This document shows, in pieces, positions 12,940 to 23,711 of a stretch of 64,000 nt of DNA. Location of the stretch: the NCBI GenBank assembly GCA_948567375.1, contig OX419755.1, forward strand, positions 76,840,931 to 76,904,930, given 5' to 3'. Every line of letters begins with the position of its first letter. The stretch's first letter is position 1. This DNA is from Lunularia cruciata (lineage: Eukaryota > Streptophyta > Marchantiopsida > Lunulariales > Lunulariaceae). The notes under the pieces were generated by a model. The model was not told the DNA's origin. It saw nothing but the letters and a program-made list of their open reading frames with translations, and searched no databases. Position numbers and translations under genes: made by a program.

Positions 12940-15900
12940 ATGAAGTCATTCAAAAAGTTAATGCATTTCAATAGTAGCAAGTCCAAGGACAAACATAGTA
13001 CCTCTCAGGGTTCGCCAGATTCGAAGCACAGTGCCGAGGAATCGAAAGAGATGCAAGTAAGTTCAGTCCTTGTAACCTAGTTTGCCGTCATTCATTTGTC
13101 TGTGCAGATTACTGGGATATATGTAGTACAGACAGTACCACTGTGAGGAATGGCATGCTTGTCTTCTTTTAGCCTAGTAGGTTTTGGCCAATCAGCCATC
13201 TCTATATTGTATGCACGGTGGAAGGTACTGTACGTGATAGAGGAGTGCTCCGCTCTTCATGATAGGACTCTGTTTTTGATGGTGTGGAGTAGCCGTGTCA
13301 GGCTCTTTGCGATGGTTCCTCTGTCTAAAGTAAAATCAGGAGCTTCCGTGTGATAATTGTCCTTGTCATCTTGTACTCGAGCGTAGGTATTTCTCTAGCT
13401 TAAGCTAACCCAATTATCGAGACCATCGACATCACTTCCAGAGGTCGTAATGTATTGGGATGATTTCGAATCTTGTTTCTGTTTACCGTATACGACGATA
13501 GGAGATGAATCCGATCCACTGAATTAGCTAATCTATAAGGAAGTTAGGGGTTCTTTCACACTACGTCGTTTTAGTGTTTTTCCTTTTCGAGGAATTACGT
13601 GAGCCAAGAGGTCAACTCTCCTAGACGCTAGCTTAGTGATGCTCCGTCGGGAATGATGCTCGGAAATGACTAAAACGAGAACCCCCGCGAAACGCAGGAG
13701 TTGCGGGACTTGAGAAAACAATATGAAGGCCTTTACGAAATGTCAAATGTGGTGTCAAGTCACGCTCATGGTACGTGTGGCATTTCCTCTTCCGTACTAA
13801 GTGCGATAAGCGAGTCGCTTCAGCCTGGTCACTTCAGCCTTAGCTTCTAGGCCGATCTGTGTGAGGATAGTTTGTTGCCACGCATAAACCGTGTGGGTTT
13901 CGGAATTCCGTGTTAACCATGAATCTTCTAGCTCGACTGGGTCCCTTAGCAAGCACGATATGCTTTCTAACTTCAATCGTCATCTCCTCAGACTTTTCAG
14001 CTGCCATTCAGCAACTCGCAACGTACTTCATTGAGACGTTTGGGTCAATTGAAGATGGAGAGACAGGTAAGTCATTATCCCGTAGACTCGCGAGTTTTTA
14101 GTCATTTTTTGATAGGCTAGGACGCAATGACACACCTTGCGCCTGCAGACTTAGCGGAAGATCGTGACATATGGGTTTTCAAAATTAGCTTGAGTGTATA
14201 TTGTATGTATACGCTATCTTTCTGTCTTATCCAAAAGTTGAGCAAGAAGACCGTCATTTGCAAGGAATTGGGCCTTCTACCGAGCTAAGTTTTCCTATCG
14301 GTCAATTGCTGTTTGCAGGCAAGGTTTTTAAGATCGTTGGAAGAGTTCAATGCGAGATGTCCAAAATACTTGACCTTTATGTAGGTTTTTACCACTTCAT
14401 CCCCTCCGATGTCCTGCGTTTCAGAGTAGAACCCCCCAGGATAGATTTTCCATATTTAGTAAATTAATGCGAAAATTGTCCTAAGATGGATTCAAGGGTT
14501 GAGTTCAGCACACGACAACTATGGCAAAGTATTTCGCGTCTGTCTCATTCTAGGACTCTTATCGTTAATACTAGGGCCCATCTCTTGGCGATTGGCTTGA
14601 AGTTGTAGTCATACTTAACATTCAAGTTTATGAATGTGTGTAGGCTAATCAGGTCCTGCAGACAATCACGGATCCAACAGAAACACTTCTTTCTGAACTC
14701 CAAAACGTAGAGGTAAGTATTATAGCATAGTTGTCATGCATTAGTTGGTGCTCAGACATAATTGGTTGTCTAAGAAGTAGGATGACATGGGCGTTGCATG
14801 AGCGTCCCAGTGCTTATCTCCTGAGTCTCATTCACTGTTCTTCGAGCTTTTAGTATGAGTTGGGCAGATGATATTAGACAGGCATAGTCTACAATCGCTT
14901 GATTATGTCCAATTCAAAGTCCTGCGGTTCTATGCCTGGGCAATGTCTGCAGTACATTCAGTTATCACAGATCTCTGACCAAGGTTGTTAACGTTTGTTA
15001 TGGGAGTTTGATATCATTCTGAATTTATCGTTCTTTCTGCAGGAATCTAGAAGGCAGCATGACGAAAAGAGGTGAGAATGTTGTATGTAGAATCATTAAA
15101 ACGCATTTTAACGTTGCTATTTCAAGGTTCAACCTAGTGTGATATGGCTGGATGTGACTTACTTATCTTACCCTTCATCCAGACCTTGGGATTAGTGCAT
15201 AGGTCTTTCCTAACACTACCTCCTTTGTAGTGTTAGATAGGTGTACGTTGTCCAGTTATTCTGACACAATGTGAATTTGCCAGGCAATTGTATGACCAAC
15301 TGAGGATGCGGATTGTCAAGGGAAGGCCGAAGAAAGGGAACGCAGAAGCCTATGCAGATCAACAGCTGCAAGTTGTGAAGGATGAGTTTGACAAGCTTTC
15401 AATGTTTGTCAATGCTCGACTGGTTTCCTTGGAACAGGGCCGACCTCGTAGCCTTATCACCCAAGCAGCTCGCCATCACACAGCCCAGGTCCACTATCTC
15501 TACCCGTGACCCAATGGTTTTCAGAAGGTCTAATGTAACTCCGTGGATGGATCTGCTCTCATTTATAACCGAGGAAGTAAACAAGGTTTTCTCAAGTTCC
15601 AAAGGTACCATGTTTTATCAGAGACAGTGTTAGCTCGGAAGACACCGTAGCTAGTCTAGCATACTACCTTGGTTTTTGCCACTCCATTTGACGTTAACTG
15701 GCAAACTTTGTTGCAGATGCAACTATTCAGTAGGGGACATGCAGCCTTGCAGGCTGTTGAACCTTACATGAGACAAGTTGCCAGAGAACGAAACATTGAT
15801 CGTGATATTAGTCGATCGAGCAATGGTTTGAATGTTAATGACTTCGACACTGAATCAAATGAAGATGATATGTCGTATATGAGCGAACTGGACACGTCAG

Positions 15901-18900
15901 ACTCACAAAGCTTGGAACACGTATGTTATCCGCCATCTTCTTAATTCCTCTAGATGCATAGTTGAGCTCTTCTCTCGGATGGTGAACTTAAACGAAGCTT
16001 TTATTACAGCGATATTTGGTTCTTGTTTTATGTTTTCTGTATTTCGTCAGATATTTTGCATGTGTGGTAAAACGGTTTATCTTCTCCTTATTAAGAAGCG
16101 ATTCGGCCAGCCATTCGTGCATGACAGTCAGTAAATAATGTCATGTACCACCCCTTATCTGATCGCAGCCAGTAGTTACATTTTGCTAATCAAATCTAAG
16201 AATTGTCATTTCAAAGGGGAGTTAGTAGGAGACAGGAACCTGCCTCTATTCAAGCAGAACAAGGACGCTGAGTAATTCTGTTGTTGCATATGACCAATTA
16301 GTGAATTCTGAGGCCGGCCGCACTAGTAAACACTTTACTGACGGTCCAGTCAGTTTCATATTTCTTGAATTCCCTGGATAACCTTTGATGTCTTCAACGG
16401 ACCAGGTTGGTCAGGTTATATTACACCCAGAAACGAAAGGAGCTTGTGAGATTGTAGCTTTTGTGTCTCATCTAAGTCACGCTGATATTCTCTGGGCTGA
16501 TATTTACACGAAAGCTTCTAAAGTCTGAAAGACTCTCATGCCACTTCTTGTCATTCATTTGGACAGTCAAGCAGATGGAACGCTCGTATTGATTCACCAG
16601 AAAGGTCACCGAATGTTCAGGATGAGGTGAGTGCATTCTGACACATTCCATGCTTTTAGATGCTTTGCAGTAGTCTCCTTGTCAAGCTGATGTTGTGACA
16701 TGTGTCTGTGTTGACCATTCAGCCACTAAAGGGACGCTAAACTCAGGAGTTTACAATTTTGCCGGCTAGGATGAAGTCTTGCATTACACATTCAGTCTGT
16801 GACTACTATTATTTACACAGCTTCAATTTAAGAGAGATTCAAGCCCTAAAATTGGGTAACTTTTAGTGTGTCTTGCAGCGAGTAGGGGTACCAGATAACC
16901 TTACAAAAGAATGGAACTCTATGCTTCTAAGATCAAATAGAACCAGTGGAGATAGTCCACATGCCAGACAAAGTGGGGACTATCCACACCTCAGAAGTAA
17001 CAGTGGAGACATCTCAAGCTTTCGCGAGGGAAGAGATGGGAGCGTTTTCGGTTCGGGTACTACGACTCCCAGGCTTGACGGTAGTATATTTGGTTCCGCT
17101 GCCACTAGTGCCAGGCGGTTAGAGCAGGGTCAACCTGTGAAGTATAGCCCAGGATACAACAGCAGTAAATCTGCCCCGTTAACACCACGGGGACTGCCGG
17201 TTGATGTGGACAACATTTTCCAGCAAACTGAAGATATTGAACAGGACTTGGGATCGAACGAAGATGGTGTATACACTTCGCCTCCTCCCACCAGGCCACC
17301 TCCAGAAATTCCAACGATCCCCGTGAGAGGCAATGAGGGAATTAATTTCAGTTCAACTTCCTCCGAGTACACATCGCATAGTGTCTCTACGTCGGGGAGG
17401 ACATCTTTGGACAATCATTACCATACATCTGATGCAGATATGTCGGGCAGTGGTATGCAGAGTGATTCTTCTGGAGTATCCTCAAAGTATAGTCAGAAAT
17501 CAGCTGGATTTACTTCAGAATCAGTGAAAGCAAAGTCCCCAACTTCCACGGATCAGAGACTCTCTTCCACAATGCCATCTTCGATCTCCATGATAGAAAC
17601 CCCTCCTGTTGTAAGCTTTGTATCCCCTTCACTGTCTTCCACACCAGTTGGATTCACAAGTAACACAATGGATTCTAGGCGGCGGGATTTAAAGAGATAT
17701 AGTCAATCGGGACCTCTAACATTTAATGGAATGCCTTGGTCCAGTCAGCCGTATCTGGGTAATATGGCCCCAAACACAACATCTCAATCAGGAGGTAATC
17801 CATCTTCTGATCTCCACAGATCTGGACCTTTGGGTAGGTCTCCGCTAGGTCGAACTTTCGGATCTCCGAGAATTTCTCCATGTATATCTCCTCCCACGAT
17901 GTCACCCCCAAGAATTAGTGAACTTCACAAACTTCCTCCTCCTCCTCTTAATCAAACAAAAAGCACGTCAACTTCCTCCTTTTCATCCGCCAGCATAATT
18001 GCCCATTCTGCCCCTTTGTCAAGGCATCCGGACTCCTCTGGAAGTCAGAGTTCTGTGCATGCCACTCCCTTGCCTCCACCGCCACTTGGAGCCATGCCCC
18101 GCAGCTTATCTATGCCTGCTCGACAAAAGATTCAGCAGCAGCAGCAGCGTTCAAGGCCTCCCACCATACCACAGGTTGTCGAAGTGAGTGACGAAGAAAG
18201 TGCGTCACCATCTCACGAACACATTGAAAGGCACAACTCTGGAGCGGGAGGAGGACGAAACTTTTCGTCTCAGGTTTGTAGTGTGATCTTATGAATGGCT
18301 TAGTTGTTATCTGAATATGTCCACCGCATAGGTAAAACCACTTTGGGTTATATGGGCTTCGACTGTTTTGACTTAAGCTACTGATATGTAGATTCCAAGT
18401 TCAACTTCGAGGTGAATACCCATATTCCATTGATGGCAACCCTCGAGAGATTGGGTCACGACATCTCTCCTCCCAAAATCATGTAGAAAGGATTGCCACC
18501 TTAGAAATGACTTGTTTCTCCTTTCCAGGACCGCACGCAGCAAAATAGACCACCCACTCCGACGAGGAAAGTCACTATCCAAGAGGTTGGGCTTCCACCC
18601 TCAAACCTGAAGTTTATACACTTTGATGCTGCAAGGTCTGCCAGCGGAGCGTCAACCCAAAATTCTCAGCCACACATTCGACCACCATCACGTAAGTCCA
18701 TATCATAAATGTTCTAGAACTCCCGGTTTTGCTTTTTCATGATTCTGACCATTCTGGAGCTTTGTAAGGGAGGATTTCTAACAAAGACTTTAAAAAAGAA
18801 AACTGGTCTTGAGCTATTCAATTATAAGCTGATACTCTTTCATAAGGTACTGCAAGTAGAACTGATCCTACTGTCTTCGTGGTCCATTAATTGTACAGCA

Positions 18901-19086
18901 TCTGCTCCTAGTCGAATGTCTGTGGATTCGCTGATTCCCACTCCATTGAAGTCCGCTTCTCCTAGGGTATCGAGATGGCGTTCTTTATCCATCAATGATA
19001 CTGACAGCTATCTTCACAACGCAGCCAGAGGAGCTATTTTCACAAGGGAGTTTCCATCTGAGCTAGTCACGTTAAGTCCCCATTAG
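12940..19086 (+). CDS. BAR-like, proline/serine-rich protein of the At2g33490 type
   Basis: A complete 12-exon gene of 879 aa. Exons: 12940-13056, 13698-13770, 13992-14066, 14319-14380, 14644-14712, 15043-15071, 15284-15488, 15717-15920, 16567-16626, 16879-18273, 18529-18691, 18899-19086. Every junction is GT-AG and in phase. Residues about 40-270 form a helical BAR-like region, with GKVFKIVGRVQCEMSKILDLY, VLQTITDPTETLLSELQNVE, QHDEKRQLYD and RSLITQAARHHTAQMQLFSRG. The arrangement matches plant At2g33490-family proteins (annotated 'hydroxyproline-rich glycoprotein'), as recalled. The long tail ends with family motifs PPRISELHKLPPPP, AHSAPLS and PRSLSMPARQ, plus a run of five Gln. BAR folds bend or sense membranes, so a trafficking role is plausible but inferred. 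The tail is longer than in Arabidopsis (about 620 aa in total there). The ATG follows a purine-rich leader and begins MKSFKKL, like the MKS start of relatives. Confidence 0.85.
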
Positions 19087-19329
19087 TCCCTCACCTAACA
19101 TTAGTTGCTATGTGCGTTAACTTTAGAGCAGTCTTAAGAGATTGCACCTTAGCCATTGAGCAATACGTTTATCTTTACCAGGTTTTCCGCCACCTATTAT
19201 TCAACTTCCCTTACATGGTTTTGTGAGCTGTTCCAAATCTTCCGATTTTAAGAAGTCTAAAACTTTGATAATCTTTACCGCACTGGTAGCAGAAGAGCAC
19301 GGGATCTCATTGCTCATGCAGCCTTTGTA

Positions 19330-19379
19330 GGTCCAGGTTTGCCTCTAAGCCAATGATCTTGTCTAGGTAGGTATAGTAA
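19330..19379 (+). repeat. Dispersed direct repeat, copy 1
   Basis: Begins GGTCCAGGTTTGCCTCTAAG and ends TCTAGGTAGGTATAGTAA. A second copy lies about 1.6 kb downstream at 20964-21012 in the same orientation and differs at roughly four positions, clustered in the middle. The sharp edges suggest the end of a transposable element or a local duplication. Confidence 0.7.
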
Positions 19380-20878
19380 GTTCCACTCCCACAACAAAGA
19401 AGATTCTTGGTGGTTCGTTCGGGTGGGCAACTGATATGTTCTGATCTGTGCTCAGTCCCATGGGAAATATGGGTTAAATTGTACGCTTTGTTGTAATATA
19501 CTTGAACAGGAGTAAAGTCGGTGGTGGTAAGTTCGAGATTTGGCCACCTGTGCTGAAACTAGATGCACCAGAATTTTCGGGAAAGGCATTGTGTAACTTG
19601 ACTATGTGTCCATGACGTTGCGTCTTGCCTTGAAACTCGTAATTCTGAGGATCGTTATAAATCAGAGACTTTGCTGTGCTTTGTCGCCTCAAACACAAAG
19701 GAATTGTCTGGAGGAAAGAGTTGGTTCTCAGAATTGCATTGCTTCAGAGCTGTTATCCAACTGAAAGTTCCAGGTTACGTCTGCAATGTGCCTTGTTCTC
19801 ACTTAACTGAGATCGCCTTTCTACTCCATTTCGCGAAATAGTATCTGCTGTTTCGCTTATAATGCGGATCTATTGTTCCTCTCTGCTTAGACTTTGTCTC
19901 ACTTCTTTGGCATGTACGGTGGTGTTTTAACACATCTTTTTAAGCTACAACTAGTTTTCCTGCCTGTAACCCGATGGAGTGTGCAACTGGAGGCGGGATT
20001 GAGTTGGTTTTGCTATTTGCACGAAGTAATTCGGAACAAGTTTCCAGTTCTTTGAAAGTTCTTAATTTGTCTCCGCTGGTAAGAAGAATTGGTGACTCTT
20101 TACCTGATGGCTCACTGCTCCCTATCCGAATAGGCAAAAGTAAATGTATGTTGACCAAAATGCCATCTATATGTATAGCATTCCTTGATCACGGTGCTTT
20201 ACAAACCTGAGATAGGAAACCCAGATAAGAGTTGATCTAATTGAGCGGTTTTGAATGTGAAGCCAAGATTGGTTTACGAGGGAAGAAGGGAGCGTGAGAA
20301 GGGAGAGAATTTGCCAGGCAAGAAAGAGGTTTACAAGGCGTTTGTAGCAACACCCAAAGCAGAACAGGATCCTCGTGAGAGTGAAGTGAAATGAGGCACA
20401 AGTCCTCGGGCATGCGGCGCTGGATCACGGTGGCCTCTCACTATTGAAAATGGTGACTTTTCACACAATCTGTAACATATATTTTTGATGACTGACTGAC
20501 CATACCCTACCTAGTTGGGGAAAAGAAGAAGTCAGCTATTTGTTTGTCAACGGACGCTGGCGTCAAGCATAGGACAGAATCGGCAAGATTTGGAGGGTTA
20601 CGGATACTTCCTGTTCAGCCGAAACTTCTGCCTGGGAGAAGCTTGATTAGTTTCAAACCTGCACTGTACTATTTGCAGCCAGTACAGAGACTAATCTTAG
20701 TTGGGTCATGAGTTCACAAAGAGGGTTTGAATCCAATTCCATCATGCTAACCAAATGTCTAAGCGGACCTTCCGTTGTAAAAGCCACTGCGAAGGTTTGT
20801 CACTTCTTGGATGACATTTTCTGTATCCGGCCATGTATGGAAGGGCTTCTGTTGCATATTGTTATTAACTTCCCAAGT

Positions 20879-20921
20879 ACATACATTTCCCACCAAGAGT
20901 ATCTTGGTGGGAAATGTATGT
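20879..20921. repeat. Perfect inverted repeat, 20-bp arms, 3-bp loop
   Basis: The left arm ACATACATTTCCCACCAAGA (20879-20898) is followed by GTA and then its exact reverse complement (20902-20921). The match stops at the next base on each side. No T-run or gene lies next to it, so a transcription terminator is unlikely. It could be a snap-back footprint or a tiny foldback element. Confidence 0.9.
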
Positions 20922-20963
20922 CCTTAGGACTTAAAACACCACCGTACATGACGTACGCCCCCC

Positions 20964-21012
20964 GGTCCAGGTTTGCCTCTAAGCCGAGGATCTCATCTAG
21001 GTAGGTATAGTA
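20964..21012 (+). repeat. Dispersed direct repeat, copy 2
   Basis: This is the second copy of the sequence at 19330-19379, same orientation. It starts 43 bp after the perfect hairpin at 20879-20921. Sequence outside the repeat does not match between the two sites. Confidence 0.7.
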
Positions 21013-22794
21013 ACTAGTAACCTAGTGACATGGATGTCGACTCGATTTCTCAAATTTATTACAAAATTATACAGATTGTTGTTCGACCCTGCACCTTTTG
21101 ACTTGACGAGTATCTCATGCCTACTTTTTCAGGTTTATATACTTAAATGGCTCTTGATTAGTCCATCTCAAGAATTCTATTTCTATGTGGACACTAGTCA
21201 AAAGTACTCTCATGGTATTTTCAATTAGACTCTAAATATCTATAACTAATGTTTAGTGGCATTAAGGTTTCCGTATTCTGTTCCATATGTGCCGTCACTT
21301 GAAATCCTTTTTATCAACTATTGGTTGTTCTATAATATATGCTAGTGCATGGTCTGTAGATGTTTATTTGTTCTGTTCCGTACATGTCTCGCATCTACTC
21401 CGCATCCAGTTCTGTGTCTTCAGATCTAATGTTTTAAGATGATAATTCCTGACCCGCCGTTATGGATATACTTTTAGGAGATCGGACTGGTAGAGAGTAG
21501 ATGGTTTATTTTTAGGACATGACTTTTCAAGGTTCTAACCCTTAACTCATTAGATAGATTTAACTCCCGGTTAATACAGACTGTTTTGCCCAGCCGATGT
21601 CGTTCAGATACATTACCTCTTAACATCTTTGGATCCAAAAGAATCACATGGATTAAAACAGACTTCAGAGTGTAGAGTTCATTGGAGATGCAATTTCATC
21701 CTTGCACAGTTCACTTGCGTTGATCAGTGGCTTTTGGCACTCCCAGCGAGTGGTATGCGGTAACTTCTTACTTTGTCCCTCACGCTTCAAGCCCTCACCG
21801 TTTCCAGGAGCGCAGGGTGAGGTACCTACAAGTCTTCTGTCTACACTTATTTTCACTTTTCTTCAAATCTTAAAAATATCACGTCGTTTATCTTAACCTT
21901 TATGTACTTCAAACCTTATAAGCTAGAACAGAATTAGTTTTTTAACAGGCGACCTCGCATGATAACAAGGACGGGAAGAACTAACTGTATATATTTTATT
22001 TCTTGTACTTTTCTTTCTTCTCTTGCCCTTAAAAAATATGTTCTTTCTCTTGGACAATCTCCAAACTGTATTGTTCACCACAGTAGCTACAATAAGCAAC
22101 TGTTTCAGTGGTTTTCCTCTCATATTAAAATAAGGAATTTTTTCTCCTAAAGTAAAAAATAAAGCTATATAATCAAGTTGAAATTATTCTCTAAACTTAG
22201 CAAATGTAAATTTTCCAGCATTATTATCATTATCCACCTTCAACACATAACCGCAATCATATGGAGAAAGATCCAAACCTTTGTGGATCATAAATAACAT
22301 ATTTATAAAAAATTTTGAGATAACTATTAAGAATTTTATGAACCTCGGTGTAACTTCTCTTTTAAAATTATATATTCTCCTCAATTATTGAAATATTCTT
22401 CATCACGTAAATACTAAGTAAACCTGAGAAGACTTCCAATAAGTGAGATGATAAGTAAGAACTAAAGATGAAATGATCTTAATAAGCCTATTTAACTTGA
22501 TTTGAAACAAGAGAATATTTTGATGAGCTAGAATAAAACTAAAAGGTAATTTGGTTTTTGCGTTTTATAAATCTGCGATTTCCATAACAAAAAGTATATA
22601 TCTTGCTCTCCGAAGAACCTCTCTATGATGACCTTTTAATGTGAGGATGTCAATTACTCAAATCCATCATATAATGTCCAATGAAATATTTAAGATGATT
22701 TGAGTAAATTTTTCCCCAAATACCTCTCAATATCATAATCGTTCCAATATTTGAGAAAAAAAGACTATTTTCAAATTGAAAAGAAAGTCTCCAT

Positions 22795-23195
22795 CATCAG
22801 TTTGTAATATTATATCTTATGTGTATTATCAGTATCAGTTTGTAATATTATATCATATAACAAAAACAGGAAACAGAGGAGGGAGGGGGTAAAGACGGTC
22901 GAGAGTCGTCGAGGGAGGGAGGGAGGGGTTGAGAAGCCTCAAGGCGACGTTTGTTTGTTGTCGATAGGGTTGGTTGCTCCATCCATCCATACCGGGTTTG
23001 AGCAAAGGGAAGAAGCAGCCGAAAGAGAGAGAGCGGGAGTGGAAGAGAGAAGACGAGAAAGTCAGAGAGGCGTTTCCCCTCTGTTCGTCGTCGTCGTATT
23101 GACTGGGACTCCGTGCTTGCTTGAGTCTTGAGAGACTAAAGCACGGAGATACATTAAAGCATCAGTTTGTAATATTATATCTTATGTGTATTATC
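22795..23195. repeat. GC-rich segment flanked by 36-bp direct repeats
   Basis: An identical 36-bp AT-rich sequence starting CATCAGTTTGTAATATTATA lies at 22795-22830 and again at 23160-23195. Its first 21 bases (from ATCAG) recur a third time at 22834-22854. Between them sits about 300 bp of purine-rich, GC-rich DNA (GGGAGGGAGGGAGGGG near 22914, CGTCGTCGTCGT near 23084) quite unlike its AT-rich surroundings. Near its right end CTCCGTGCTT and AAGCACGGAG form an inverted pair. This resembles filler DNA or an insertion with a long target duplication. The inserted piece itself resembles a gene leader. Confidence 0.75.
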
Positions 23196-23680
23196 TCATA
23201 TAGATCTTTCTCTCGAATCCTTTTGCAAATAATTTTGCATCAAAGAATGCAAGTTTATTTGACATGAAGAATATATATTTCATCAACTCGAGCTCACAAG
23301 AAGGAATACATTCTAAGATTTAAGATTCTAAGTTCTTTTTTTCACATATAGCAACCAATATGATTGAGAAATCATACTCACACCAAATTTGATTGATATA
23401 AAAAGCGAGAAAATACATGGAAAACACTCATGTTCCCATATGACTATTATAATAATTATGGGTAAAATAAATTACAAATATCATAAATAGAAGTCAAGCA
23501 ATTCAAAGAACTATTAATGGATAGAGGAGATTGAGATATACTATATCTCAACGTTTTATAGTTTCAACGTTTCAAGATTCATGCGTCCATGGTGCATGCA
23601 ATGATATATTCTATCCAGTCCCCTAATGTTATGTTCTACTTTTCTTACTTTTACTTCTCCGAAGGGTGGAAGTAAAGCAA

Positions 23681-23711
23681 AGTGGAAATAGTTCAAAGAA
23701 CTATTTCCACT
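23681..23711. repeat. Perfect 14-bp inverted repeat, AAA loop
   Basis: AGTGGAAATAGTTC, then AAA, then the exact reverse complement ending GAACTATTTCCACT. It lies in AT-rich DNA with no gene nearby. Confidence 0.85.

Larger units (their letters stand above)
19087..21900. other. Intergenic region with small repeats, no gene
   Basis: No exon series or known domain is visible. The stretch contains the 3' flank of the BAR-like gene, a 49-50-bp sequence present twice (19330 and 20964) and a perfect 20-bp hairpin (20879-20921), listed separately. ORFs up to 98 codons (20708-21004) coincide with the hairpin and repeat and show no motif. Confidence 0.5.

Noticed and set aside
15399-15633. Short ORFs on both strands within 15284-15633
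   Set aside because: They are shadows of the BAR-like exon 15284-15488 in other frames.
16295-16340. GAATTC..GGCCGGCCGCACTAGT, resembling cloning-vector polylinker
   Set aside because: It looks like an EcoRI/NotI/SpeI polylinker fragment in an intron, but it is only about 20 bp and no other vector sequence follows. It is too short to claim contamination.
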